From assembly GCF_005280275.1 (NCBI RefSeq), contig NZ_CP040021.1:1637001-1701000 (forward strand): DNA of 64,000 nucleotides, read 5' to 3'. The notes below the pieces were generated by a model, which ran no database searches, was not told the origin of the DNA, and worked only from the letters and a program-made list of their open reading frames with translations. Positions 52,126 through 60,748 of the stretch are shown piece by piece (within the stretch, counting starts at the first letter, position 1; every line of letters begins with the position of its first letter). Origin of the DNA: Salinivibrio kushneri (GTDB lineage: Bacteria > Pseudomonadota > Gammaproteobacteria > Enterobacterales > Vibrionaceae). A program made the translations under genes and the position numbers.

Positions 52126-52254
52126 TTAACATTGTATTAGTGTGCGTGCTCGATTTGTCAAAACCGTTATACGCCCTGTCTTTTTCATAACCTCATGATA
52201 ATAATGTCGTTTTTCCATCTTTCTCATCAAATCCTCATTGGTGATAATGTGCAT
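52126..52254 (-). CDS. Possible small ORF ending at the array border
   Basis: ATG 52254 opens 42 codons (MHIITNEDLMRKMEKRHYYH ...) ending in TAA that is part of the core GTTAAAT of the first cassette. The product is basic and helical-looking. AGGCGG lies just before the start. It may be a gene cut by the arrival of the array, or a chance ORF. Confidence 0.3.
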   Translation of the reverse strand: MHIITNEDLMRKMEKRHYYHEVMKKTGRITVLTNRARTLIQC

Positions 52255-52555
52255 GCCGCCTATCCCGGTTGAGGTGTTCACATTATCCCCGCGCTTGTAC
52301 TTTTAACCGATTGATTATTAGTGTTTTTTATTTTTTCGCCCCGAGAAAGTGTGAATCCGTCATGAGAAAGCGTGCATCTATGTAGGCGTTTTGTTGCATT
52401 GCACGCTACCGCCGTTGGTTGTCGGCGTCCAAAAGGCCATGTAAGAGACATAAATATAAACGGTTAGCGTACCAGAGTGCAGAAAAGCTGTTTAGACAGA
52501 ATCGCCTAAAATGTTGGTGAGGTCAGAGTTTGGGAGTTTGCGGGACAATAAATGC
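52255..52555. other. Noncoding stretch between tRNA-Ser and the cassette array
   Basis: No gene can be supported. It contains a 9-bp inverted repeat, GATAATGTG (52243-52251) and CACATTATC (52279-52287). No attI-like site or integrase frame is visible on either strand. Confidence 0.5.
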
Positions 52556-52558
52556 AAA

Positions 52559-52584
52559 AAAGCCGCTGACTGAGCAGCGGCTTT
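52559..52584 (-). terminator. Terminator of tRNA-Ser
   Basis: AAAGCCGCTG/CAGCGGCTTT, with a 6-base loop, is followed on the minus strand by TTTTTTGC. It lies directly downstream of the tRNA. Confidence 0.88.
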
Positions 52585-52591
52585 CGGTATG

Positions 52592-52682
52592 TGGCGGAGA
52601 GATAGGGATTTGAACCCTAGAAGGGCTATTAACCCTTGCCGGTTTTCAAGACCGGTGCTTTCAACCACTCAGCCATCTCTCC
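52592..52682 (-). tRNA. tRNA-Ser (anticodon UGA)
   Basis: This 91-base gene on the minus strand has acceptor arms GGAGAGA/TCTCTCC, the D-arm GGCTGAGTGGTTGAAAGC, the anticodon loop CTTGAAA (anticodon TGA), a long class II variable arm and the T-arm GGGTTCAAATCCC. It ends in an encoded CCA. A terminator follows. tRNA-Ser genes are common entry points for mobile DNA, but I found no copy of its 3' end on the far side of the array. Confidence 0.95.
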
Positions 52683-52812
52683 GGAACGGGGCGTATACTA
52701 GAGGCTGCTCAGAGCGATGTAAAGTCCATTCTTACTTTTTCGCACTTAAGTGCTGATTTTATCAGCAAAAGCCTATTTTCAGCGCTTTTCTCTCCTTTGC
52801 CCCGCCGTTTAT

Positions 52813-53682
52813 TTAGCCAAATCGACCGTTGATGTAATCAGAGGTCAGTTTGTGCTCAGGGTCATTAAAGACTTTTTGTGTGCTGTTGACTTCAACCAAG
52901 TCACCAAGGTGGAAGTAGGCGGTGCGGTCAGACACTCGTGCCGCTTGCTGCATCGAGTGCGTGACGATCACGATGCTGAAGTTTTTCTTCAGATCGGCAA
53001 TCAGCTCTTCAATGATACCGGTGGCAATCGGGTCTAGCGCCGAACAAGGCTCATCCATCAAGATCACTTCCGGCGCGACCGCAATGGTACGTGCGATACA
53101 CAGACGCTGCTGCTGGCCGCCTGATAGACCTGTTGCTGGTTGATCGAGGCGATCTTTCACTTCGTTCCAAAGCCCTGCGCGCGTGAGTGATTGCTCAACC
53201 AATGCATCCAGCTCGTCTTTGCCGTCAATCAAGCCATGGATACGTGGGCCATATGCCACATTATCGTAAACCGATTTAGGGAACGGGTTGGGACGCTGGA
53301 ATACCATGCCCACTTGCGAGCGAAGCTCCACAATTTCGGTGTCGCGATGATAGATATCTTCGCCATCCAAAATAATATCACCCGACACTTGGCAGCCAGG
53401 AATGGTGTCGTTCATGCGGTTGAGACAGCGCAAGAAGGTAGACTTACCACAGCCTGATGGACCAATCATCGCCAAGACTTCTTTTTCACCAATATCCAAG
53501 CTGACATCGGTGATCGCTGATTTTGAGCCGTTTTCGTAATTCACAAAGACATTACGAGCCGTCATACGTGGGCTCTCTACAAAAGGCACACCACACGTTT
53601 CAGTCGGTGCCGCCGTATTTTGCGGCGTGGTTTCTGCTACTTCTTCAGTCATGGCTAGGTTGTTCATTGTTGTCGTCGTCAT
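52813..53682 (-). CDS. pstB: Phosphate ABC transporter ATP-binding protein
   Basis: The protein has 289 residues from ATG 53682 (GGGAGA upstream). ABC signatures: Walker [23 protein letters not shown]-loop [21 protein letters not shown], signature [16 protein letters not shown], Walker [15 protein letters not shown], and the H-loop [13 protein letters not shown]. It powers high-affinity phosphate import with PstA, PstC and PstS. The N-terminal extension of about 35 residues rich in Thr is unusual but occurs in marine homologues. It is the last gene of the operon. Confidence 0.95.
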   Translation of the reverse strand: MTTTTMNNLAMTEEVAETTPQNTAAPTETCGVPFVESPRMTARNVFVNYENGSKSAITDVSLDIGEKEVLAMIGPSGCGKSTFLRCLNRMNDTIPGCQVSGDIILDGEDIYHRDTEIVELRSQVGMVFQRPNPFPKSVYDNVAYGPRIHGLIDGKDELDALVEQSLTRAGLWNEVKDRLDQPATGLSGGQQQRLCIARTIAVAPEVILMDEPCSALDPIATGIIEELIADLKKNFSIVIVTHSMQQAARVSDRTAYFHLGDLVEVNSTQKVFNDPEHKLTSDYINGRFG

Positions 53683-53698
53683 GGTTGTTTCTCCCGAC

Positions 53699-55003
53699 TT
53701 ACCAGCGTCGTTCAAGACGCTTACGCAGAATCACGGCACAGGCATTCATAAGGGCAAGGAATGCCAGCAATACCATGATTGCGCCAGAGGTGTTTTCGAC
53801 AAAGCCCTTTTCAGGATTCTCTGCCCATAAATAAATTTGAACGGGTAACGCAGTGGCGGCATCTAGGGGCCCTGAGGGGATATCCACGATAAAGGCCACC
53901 ATACCAATCATCAGCAGCGGCGCGGTTTCGCCCAGCGCTTGCGCCATGCCGATAATGGTGCCGGTGAGCATGCCAGGCATGGCAAGTGGCAATACATGGT
54001 GAATCACCATTTGCATTTTTGATGCGCCGACACCCAAGGCGGCATCACGTACCGATGGCGGTACCGCTTTAATAGATGCGCGGCTCGAGATAATGATGGT
54101 TGGCAGTGTCATCAGTGTCAGGACCAAGCCGCCCACAACCGGCGCAGAACGCGGCAGGTCGGCAAAGTTGAGGAACACGGCTAAGCCCAGCAAACCAAAC
54201 ACGATCGACGGTACCGCTGCCAGGTTATTGATGTTAATTTCAATAATCTCAGTAATGCGATTACGTGGTGCGAACTCTTCCAAGTAAATCGCGGCCGCCA
54301 CCCCAATGGGGAAGCTTAATGCCAGTGTCACCAGCAGCGTATAGAAAGAGCCCACGGTCGCGCCCCAGATCCCGGCAAGCTCAGCATCACGGCTGTCACC
54401 ATTGGTGAAAAAGCGCGAGTTAAACACGGTGCGAACACGATCGTCCTCTTTTAGCTGGTTGAACCAACCAATGTGTTTGTCTTTAAACTGGCGATAAGAC
54501 TCCGGCAAGCTGCCATCGATATTGCCTTTATTAAATTGGTTGACGTTATCGCCAGCGAGTGCCCAAATTTCAACCTCTTGCCCCACCAAGTCAGGATTGG
54601 CTGCCACGCGGTCGCGCAAGTCGTACTCGGCACCGTTAGACAGAAAACGGAACAGCTCACGTTTGTCGCCACGCGACGTCACCTCGGGCATGGCATCAAA
54701 AATGGCATCTGCCAATACTGAGCGATAGCCCAGGTATTTAAGGGTCTCATCATTTAATGGCTTGCCTTCAATACCTAGATTTTCTTCACTTAAATCAACG
54801 GTCAAGCGAATTTCCGTGGTATAGAAAGCGGTGTAGCCTTGCGAGACGATCGAGCCGAGCAATAGAACCAAGAAGGTAAACGCTAGGAAAATAGAGCCGA
54901 TACCGTAAAAACGGAAACGTCCTTCTTTCCCGCGGCGCTTTGCTAAGCTGGCCCTTACCCTTGCGCGCTTTTCTTGCGCCAGTTGTTCGATTTTATCAGT
55001 CAT
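53699..55003 (-). CDS. pstA: Phosphate ABC transporter permease PstA, large form
   Basis: The protein has 434 residues, well above E. coli PstA (296). The extra length is a periplasmic insertion of about 130 residues between the first helix ([19 protein letters not shown]) and the rest. The conserved C-terminal permease part includes [39 protein letters not shown] and the EAA-type loop [29 protein letters not shown]. It overlaps pstC by 8 bp. Large PstA/PstC forms are common in marine gammaproteobacteria. Confidence 0.93.
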   Translation of the reverse strand: MTDKIEQLAQEKRARVRASLAKRRGKEGRFRFYGIGSIFLAFTFLVLLLGSIVSQGYTAFYTTEIRLTVDLSEENLGIEGKPLNDETLKYLGYRSVLADAIFDAMPEVTSRGDKRELFRFLSNGAEYDLRDRVAANPDLVGQEVEIWALAGDNVNQFNKGNIDGSLPESYRQFKDKHIGWFNQLKEDDRVRTVFNSRFFTNGDSRDAELAGIWGATVGSFYTLLVTLALSFPIGVAAAIYLEEFAPRNRITEIIEININNLAAVPSIVFGLLGLAVFLNFADLPRSAPVVGGLVLTLMTLPTIIISSRASIKAVPPSVRDAALGVGASKMQMVIHHVLPLAMPGMLTGTIIGMAQALGETAPLLMIGMVAFIVDIPSGPLDAATALPVQIYLWAENPEKGFVENTSGAIMVLLAFLALMNACAVILRKRLERRW

Positions 55004-56378
55004 ATTGTTCCCGGTATTTCTTCACGATGTTCAACGCAATCACGTTAAGTGCCAGTGTCACAACAAATAAGGTCAGACCCAAAGCAAACGCCGCCAAGGT
55101 TTTTGGACTATCAAATTCTTGGTCACCTACAAGAAGCGTGACAATCTGCACCGTCACTGTGGTCACTGAATCAAGGGGGTTAGCCGTTAGGTTCGCCGAC
55201 AGACCCGCCGCCATTACGACAATCATGGTTTCGCCAATTGCACGTGAAACAGCCAGCAATAAGCCACCCACAATGCCGGGTAATGCAGCCGGTAAAACAA
55301 CCTTGCGAACCGTTTCTGACGGCGTCGCGCCCAGTCCATACGAGCCATCACGTAGCGATTGCGGTACAGCAGTGATCACATCGTCTGATAATGACGACAC
55401 AAAAGGAATAATCATGATCCCCATCACCGCACCGGCAGCCAGTGCACTCTCTGACGACGCGCTGCTAAAGCCGATCGCCTGTGCCACATCACGTATAAAG
55501 GGTGCGGCCACCAATGCTGCAAAGAAGCCATAAACCACGGTTGGAATACCTGCCAGGATCTCCAAAATTGGTTTGACGATACCCCGTATACGCGGCGATG
55601 CATATTCGGCCAAGTAGATCGCACTCATCAACCCGACTGGTGCCGCAATGCACATGGCGATAAACGAGATCATCAAGGTGCCGGTAAACAGTGGAATCGC
55701 ACCAAACGAGCCACTGGCCGCTTGTTGGTCTGCACGTAAGGCGATTTGCGGTGACCACTCAGTACCAAAAATAAATTCAGTGACTGGGATCATTTGGAAA
55801 AAGCGCAACGCCTCAAACAACACCGAGAGCACAATGCCCAGTGTGGTTAAAATCGCGAGTGTTGAACAAAGCAGCAAAAAAGCCTGCATCACATTTTCCA
55901 CGCGATTTCGAGCGCGAAGACGTAATCGCAGAGAGCGCCAGCCAAAGGCCAACCCCGCTAATGCAAGCGATGTCATGGCGGTGAAACGCAACGTCGTTCC
56001 CAGTTGGTTCAACATTTGATAATGGTCAGCCGCTGCCAACAAGACAGCATCGTCAGTTTGGGTGATGCCACGAGCGACGTTGCCAATCTGACTGTATAGC
56101 AAGTCGGCGTTGCCGAACTGCGTGACATACGAATCAGATAGTTGTGCCATCACCAAACTGTGGATCAAGTTGGGTTCTACCGCTTGCCACAACAATAAGA
56201 GAACCAGTGCCGGAATAGCCGCGAGAATCGCAACATAAGAGCCGTAATAATTAGGACGAGAATGAAGCTTACTCAATCCGCCAGCCGTATCGGCGAGCTT
56301 GATTGAACGTGCTCGAGCAATAAAAAAGCCTGAAATTGCAATGACAGCAATTACGGTCATCAGCATGGGTGTTGTCAT
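54996..56378 (-). CDS. pstC: Phosphate ABC transporter permease PstC, large form
   Basis: The protein has 460 residues from ATG 56378 (GGAGGAACA upstream). It has an N-terminal extension with two membrane helices and a periplasmic segment, then the standard permease core: SAIYLAEYASPRIRGIVKPILEILAGIPTVVYGFFAA and EAA loop DGSYGLGATPSETVRKVVLPAALPGIVGGLLLA. It forms the membrane channel with PstA. A stable hairpin separates it from pstS, which allows more pstS than pstCAB product. Confidence 0.93.
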   Translation of the reverse strand: MTTPMLMTVIAVIAISGFFIARARSIKLADTAGGLSKLHSRPNYYGSYVAILAAIPALVLLLLWQAVEPNLIHSLVMAQLSDSYVTQFGNADLLYSQIGNVARGITQTDDAVLLAAADHYQMLNQLGTTLRFTAMTSLALAGLAFGWRSLRLRLRARNRVENVMQAFLLLCSTLAILTTLGIVLSVLFEALRFFQMIPVTEFIFGTEWSPQIALRADQQAASGSFGAIPLFTGTLMISFIAMCIAAPVGLMSAIYLAEYASPRIRGIVKPILEILAGIPTVVYGFFAALVAAPFIRDVAQAIGFSSASSESALAAGAVMGIMIIPFVSSLSDDVITAVPQSLRDGSYGLGATPSETVRKVVLPAALPGIVGGLLLAVSRAIGETMIVVMAAGLSANLTANPLDSVTTVTVQIVTLLVGDQEFDSPKTLAAFALGLTLFVVTLALNVIALNIVKKYREQYD

Positions 56379-56398
56379 TGTTCCTCCTGAACACGCAC

Positions 56399-56427
56399 AA
56401 AGGTGGCACCTCATGTGTGCCACCTTT
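56399..56427 (-). promoter_or_regulatory. Hairpin in the pstS-pstC gap
   Basis: An 11-bp perfect stem, AAAGGTGGCAC/GTGCCACCTTT, has a 7-base loop and no U-tract on the minus strand. Placed between pstS and pstC, it probably stabilises the pstS mRNA and attenuates read-through, as in other bacterial binding-protein operons. Confidence 0.65.
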
Positions 56428-56444
56428 TCGTGTTCACACTGCGC

Positions 56445-57485
56445 TTACAGGTTTGGTTTTAGGTCAACTGCGGCGCTGCGTACTTGTTTCCATTCACCGT
56501 TGTCGAGTGGGATAAGGCCACGGTCAGCCAAGTAACCCATGTTGCCGATTGCATCTTCAGCAGTGAATGCGCTTACGTAGTCTTTCAGACCTGGAATCAC
56601 GTCTTCGTGTGCTTTTTTCACGTAGAAGTACAGTGAACGTGATACGGGGTAGTCGCCACTACCAATCGCGTCAAACGTTGGTTCAACACCCGCGATTTTT
56701 GAGCCTTGTACCTTGTCAGCATTTTGCTCTAGGAAGCTGTAACCGAAGATACCAAGTGCATCTGGGTTTGCTTCAAGCTTTTGTACGATAAGGTTGTCGT
56801 TCTCACCCGCTTCGATGAAAGCACCGTCTTCACGCATGCCATGACAAATCGCTTTAAACTTGTCTTCGTTGCTGTCTTCAAGCGCTGCCACTTCTGGGTA
56901 TTCGGCACAGCCCGCTTCCATGGCTAGCTCAACAAAGGCGTCACGTGTACCTGATGTTGGTGGTGGACCTAGCACTTCAATTTTGGTGTTAGGCAGTGAT
57001 GAATTCACGTCTTTCCACGTGTCATTTGGGTTATCAATGAAATTGCCGTTACCGTCTGGCACGGTTTTGGCGAGCGCGGTGTAGATGTCTTTCAAGCTCA
57101 AGTCATATTGCTGAGACATTTTCGAGTTCGCCAGCGCGATGCCGTCATAGCCGATTTTGATTTCAACAATGTCGTCAACGCCGTTTGATTTACAACGGTC
57201 AATTTCCGAGCTTTTGATTTTGCGTGATGCGTTAGTGATGTCTGGCGTGTTTTCACCCACACCTGCACAGAACAGCTTAAGACCGCCGCCTGAACCGGTT
57301 GATTCGATTTTTGGTACTGAGTATTGCGACGTGCGACCGAAGCGCTCAGCAACTACAGTAGCAAAAGGGTAAACGGTAGAAGAGCCAACGATGCTAATGT
57401 AATCACGGTTTGCGGCCGTTGCGCTACCTGAGGCCAGCACGGCCATTGATACTGTAGTAGCTGCAAAGAGAGCTTTAAGTTTCAC
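56445..57485 (-). CDS. pstS: Phosphate-binding protein PstS
   Basis: The protein has 346 residues from GTG 57485 (GGAGG 5 bases upstream). A Sec signal peptide ends near ATA-AN (residue 25). Phosphate-site motifs: ISIVGSSTVYPFATVVAERF, KIESTGSGGGLKLFCAGVG, ITNASRKIKSSE, and PPPTSGTRDAFVELAM. It captures phosphate in the periplasm for PstCAB. A candidate Pho box lies about 100-140 bp upstream. Confidence 0.94.
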   Translation of the reverse strand: MKLKALFAATTVSMAVLASGSATAANRDYISIVGSSTVYPFATVVAERFGRTSQYSVPKIESTGSGGGLKLFCAGVGENTPDITNASRKIKSSEIDRCKSNGVDDIVEIKIGYDGIALANSKMSQQYDLSLKDIYTALAKTVPDGNGNFIDNPNDTWKDVNSSLPNTKIEVLGPPPTSGTRDAFVELAMEAGCAEYPEVAALEDSNEDKFKAICHGMREDGAFIEAGENDNLIVQKLEANPDALGIFGYSFLEQNADKVQGSKIAGVEPTFDAIGSGDYPVSRSLYFYVKKAHEDVIPGLKDYVSAFTAEDAIGNMGYLADRGLIPLDNGEWKQVRSAAVDLKPNL

Positions 57486-57586
57486 ATCAACCTCCAAGTC
57501 GATTATTTAAGTTAGTGCTGTGCAAATCAGTTTATCTACACATAACGAAGAACTCGGTTAACGGGGAGACACATTAAGAGCACAAA

Positions 57587-57627
57587 GTGACAGTTCCTTT
57601 ATGCAATCATGAAGGTTTGATGACAGT
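57587..57627 (-). promoter_or_regulatory. Candidate Pho box upstream of pstS
   Basis: On the minus strand CTGTCATCAAACCTTCATG (57627-57609) resembles the PhoB box (two CTGTCAT-like repeats 11 bp apart, second copy imperfect), and CTGTCAC recurs at 57593-57587. Position relative to pstS fits. A PhoB site is expected for this operon. Confidence 0.5.
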
Positions 57628-57777
57628 GCGGCGCATTGGTAACAGATTCAAAAGTTGTTTTTACCACGCTGGCGCTGAACACATGGCGGGCTAGGATAAA
57701 CGCATCCAGGGCTGATGCGCGTCGACGAGATGCGCCGATAAACGTCCTGTCTTCCACTTTTTAGATGAGTAAAGGCA

Positions 57778-58248
57778 ATGATAGATGCCAAAGACAATGT
57801 CCCGTTAGACGCGCGTGCCGACGCGTTCCCGATGCATAATGATACCGCGCCGAGTAAGCCAGTGGTTTTGTTTTTGTGCGATGGTGTACATGGCGTCTCC
57901 TTGATGGCCGCCGCTGTGATGAAAAGTAAAGCGAGCAGCTTTTTTGATGTCCACTGCGCACATACATCCAGCACCATGCATACTGCACAAGCGTCAAAAG
58001 CACTTATTCAATTCCAACTCTCAACCTCTGGGATCACGCCTTGCCCGCTGGCCGAGCTGACATTGACATATGTTGATTATCTAGTTGCCGTGAATCCAGC
58101 CGCCGTACAATCTGGACTACCCTTGCCCCGTTACGGAAAATTTGTGCCTTGGGATGTGACCGAGCACAGTGATGCCGGCTTGGTTGCCGTGCTCCGGGAG
58201 GTGAATAAAAGCATCAACTACTTTTTATCTTTGTATTTATTTCGTTGA
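57778..58248 (+). CDS. Low-molecular-weight phosphatase/arsenate reductase-like protein without catalytic Arg
   Basis: The protein has 156 residues from ATG 57778 (AAAGG upstream). The fold signature VVLFLCDGVHGVSLMAAAVMKS aligns with the LMW-PTP/ArsC P-loop (V-x-F-x-C-x5-R-S-x-MAE), but the catalytic Arg is replaced by Val (CDGVHGVS). Near the end, PRYGKFVPWDVTEHSDAGLVAVLREVNKSI resembles the ArsC C-terminal region. It is unlikely to be an active phosphatase and might bind phosphate. It is divergent from pstS, sharing the 290-bp control region, which suggests a phosphate-linked role. Confidence 0.65.
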   Translation: MIDAKDNVPLDARADAFPMHNDTAPSKPVVLFLCDGVHGVSLMAAAVMKSKASSFFDVHCAHTSSTMHTAQASKALIQFQLSTSGITPCPLAELTLTYVDYLVAVNPAAVQSGLPLPRYGKFVPWDVTEHSDAGLVAVLREVNKSINYFLSLYLFR

Positions 58249-58285
58249 GATATTTGTTTCGCTACTGCGTTTGCGGCGGGAATAA

Positions 58286-58310
58286 AAAGTGCGCTCCATT
58301 CGCGCACTTT
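58286..58310 (-). terminator. Bidirectional terminator
   Basis: AAAGTGCGC/GCGCACTTT, with a 7-base loop, is followed by TTATT on the minus strand. It lies between the converging phosphatase-like and chemoreceptor genes. Confidence 0.82.
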
Positions 58311-58339
58311 CTGTTGGTGGATGGTGTCGGTGGGTACAG

Positions 58340-59956
58340 TTATAACCTGAAGGCTTCCGCTTGCTCTTTAATACTGGCGTTTTCTTTTTCCAAGCGCTCA
58401 TAGGCTTGACGGGTTTGCTCTGCGGTCTCGGCAAGTGACTCTGCCGCTTGGTGAATCGCCGACACATTTTGGTTCAGATCCGCCGCTGCCGTGGTTTGCT
58501 CTTCGGTCGCGGTAGCAATCGCACCTGTCATTTCAGATACCTGCTGCGTCGCATCATTAATGGTGTTGATCGCTTCTGCCGCATGCTTGGCATCATCCAG
58601 CCCTTTTTGCGTCAAGGTTTGGCTATCGCTCATCACTTTGTAGGCCTGACGCGCTTTGGTTTGCAGTCCTTCAATGATCTGGTTGATCTCATCGGTCGAT
58701 GATTGGGTTTTGGTTGCCAACCCTCGTACCTCATCAGCCACGACCGCAAAGCCTCGACCCGCTTCGCCCGCGCGCGCCGCCTCAATAGCCGCGTTGAGCG
58801 CGAGCAAGTTGGTTTGCTCGGCGATGGTACTAATCACTTCCGAGACTTTACCGATATTTTCGCTGTCTTCGGTTAACGCCTCAATCACTTGCGAGGCTTC
58901 GTTAACTTGATCTTTAGCCGCCACGCTTTGCTGATACGATTGCTCAAACGTTTGTCGGCCTTGCTCTGCGTATTCACGCGATTTATCAGTATGTTCCGCC
59001 GCATTGACAGTGTTACTGGCCACTTCACCAAAGGTAGACTCCATCTGCGTCATCGCGCTCGCAAGCTGTGAGAGTTCACCCCGCTGTTGCTCAACGCTAT
59101 TCACGGTATGGCTCACCTGGGTCGATAGCTCATCACTGACCGTTTGTAATCGCTTAGTGCCTTTCACTAACGACCCTATCAGCTCGGTAATGCTTTCTTG
59201 CATTTGCGCAAAGGTATTCGCTGCTTGTCCCAGCTCGTCGCGGTTAAACGTATCGAGATCCAACCGTTGGGTAAGATCACCGCTTTCCACCCGCTGCATC
59301 TGAGTAACCAGCTTCGCCAGCGGCCCACGTATTCGCTGTTGTAGCAATAACGCCACACCCGCCATCAGCACAACCAGAGCAATAATCACGGCAATACCAC
59401 TATAAATGAGACGCTCAATTTTTTCCGATTCTCGCGTCTTTATCGCGTTGGCTTGGTCTTCCAACGTCTGTTGCAATGTGGCGAGATTCGCGACTATCTG
59501 GTCAAACGGCGCCAACATGGGGCCTAACATTTTACGGCGCGCATCATCAATTCGCCCGTTATCAATAAGCGAAATATAATCGTTTTGCATCTCACGGTAA
59601 TTGTTCAGGCGCGTTTCTATCGTGGCCACGGCCTCTGTATTACTGTCACTCACCGTGAGTGCTTTCATTCGGTCAAGTGCTTCGCCAACCTCTTGATCGT
59701 TGCGCTCTATTTTCACCAAAATATCGCGATGCGCTTGTTTGTCATCGGTTAACCCGTAATCGAGTGCGAAACGGCGATAAGTGACGGTATAATAACGCAA
59801 GTCAGACACAGTGCTCAGCAGGCGAACATTACGCTCTACCACATCATTAAACTGTGCCTTGACCGTGTTTATTTCGCTGAACAAGTACGCCCCGCTCGCC
59901 GCAACCGCAATGCCGAGTGCCAGAAACACCACGCGTAAATACTGTATAATCGTCAT
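58340..59956 (-). CDS. Methyl-accepting chemotaxis protein with four-helix-bundle sensor
   Basis: The protein has 538 residues. A membrane helix at 7-27 is followed by a helical periplasmic domain of about 155 residues typical of 4HB sensors ([50 protein letters not shown]). A second helix lies at about 188-210, then HAMP ([25 protein letters not shown]) and the signalling domain with [20 protein letters not shown]. No CheR-binding pentapeptide is present. It is the third chemoreceptor in the window. Confidence 0.92.
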   Translation of the reverse strand: MTIIQYLRVVFLALGIAVAASGAYLFSEINTVKAQFNDVVERNVRLLSTVSDLRYYTVTYRRFALDYGLTDDKQAHRDILVKIERNDQEVGEALDRMKALTVSDSNTEAVATIETRLNNYREMQNDYISLIDNGRIDDARRKMLGPMLAPFDQIVANLATLQQTLEDQANAIKTRESEKIERLIYSGIAVIIALVVLMAGVALLLQQRIRGPLAKLVTQMQRVESGDLTQRLDLDTFNRDELGQAANTFAQMQESITELIGSLVKGTKRLQTVSDELSTQVSHTVNSVEQQRGELSQLASAMTQMESTFGEVASNTVNAAEHTDKSREYAEQGRQTFEQSYQQSVAAKDQVNEASQVIEALTEDSENIGKVSEVISTIAEQTNLLALNAAIEAARAGEAGRGFAVVADEVRGLATKTQSSTDEINQIIEGLQTKARQAYKVMSDSQTLTQKGLDDAKHAAEAINTINDATQQVSEMTGAIATATEEQTTAAADLNQNVSAIHQAAESLAETAEQTRQAYERLEKENASIKEQAEAFRL

Positions 59957-60084
59957 TGGTTACCCCGCTGCCCCTAATTCCACTGTAAAGTTACTTGTTT
60001 TTTTGCGCACGAGGTAACGGGTACGGCCTATTGCTGCAATAGGTTCATTCTCGGTAGGGTTTTTCTTGGTGGCCTTTTTGCTGC

Positions 60085-60546
60085 TCACACCACAATGAGC
60101 AGCAACCCATGACAAGCCACAACAGCTATCGTCAAGCGGCCACGCATGGTTTGATAGGCAGAGGACGTGTCTTCACTCTCGCTTTTTCGGATCCATTTTT
60201 CCGCCAGCCATACCGCTAAATAACCGGTCGCAAGCAGCCCAGTCGCGATCAGGTATTGGGTCGCGCCTTGAATAAGCGCCCCCCAAGCCAAGAGTGCAAA
60301 CAGGTTGCTCAGCAATAACGCATTACGGCTAAGTTTATGGGAAAAGTGATCGATGCCATTGCCCCATAAAACGCCGGATAAAAAGCTTAAAATCACCGCG
60401 CTATAGCTTAAAAAAAGCTGCTCGCCACTGAGACCTAATAAGGTCAGATCGGCCCAGGTGACGAGCACACCGCCAATAAAAGGAAGCAAGCCAAGGTACC
60501 CAAGTTGCAGCATGGTATCGCGCGAAGCGGGTTGTGGTTTCATCAT
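60085..60546 (-). CDS. DUF3429-like membrane protein
   Basis: The protein has 153 residues from ATG 60546 (AGGAGTGAG upstream; ATG 60543 follows directly). Four or five hydrophobic helices include LQLGYLGLLPFIGGVLVTWA and SYSAVILSFLSGVLWGNGID, which fits DUF3429. The function is unknown. It is divergent from the BCCT gene. Confidence 0.75.
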   Translation of the reverse strand: MMKPQPASRDTMLQLGYLGLLPFIGGVLVTWADLTLLGLSGEQLFLSYSAVILSFLSGVLWGNGIDHFSHKLSRNALLLSNLFALLAWGALIQGATQYLIATGLLATGYLAVWLAEKWIRKSESEDTSSAYQTMRGRLTIAVVACHGLLLIVV

Positions 60547-60748
60547 CTCACTCCTAGACACTCTATTAAGGTTTTTATCAATCCTAAGTGTACGAAGACA
60601 ATCCGCCACTGGCCGTCTTATCGACACATTTCGCTGCTTTTCTCAACACCTCCACCTAAAATAATGTGATTAACGGCTCTTTTTTTTGCAAAGGGTGCTT
60701 GTGTTGCGTAAATTGTTGCGCGTTTTGTTGTTAAAAGAGGAACGATTC

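Noticed and set aside
41800-52700. Genomic island bounded by repeats of the tRNA-Ser 3' end
   Set aside because: I looked for the tRNA 3' segment (GGGTTCAAATCCC...) on the far side of the cassettes and found none, and there is no tyrosine recombinase gene.
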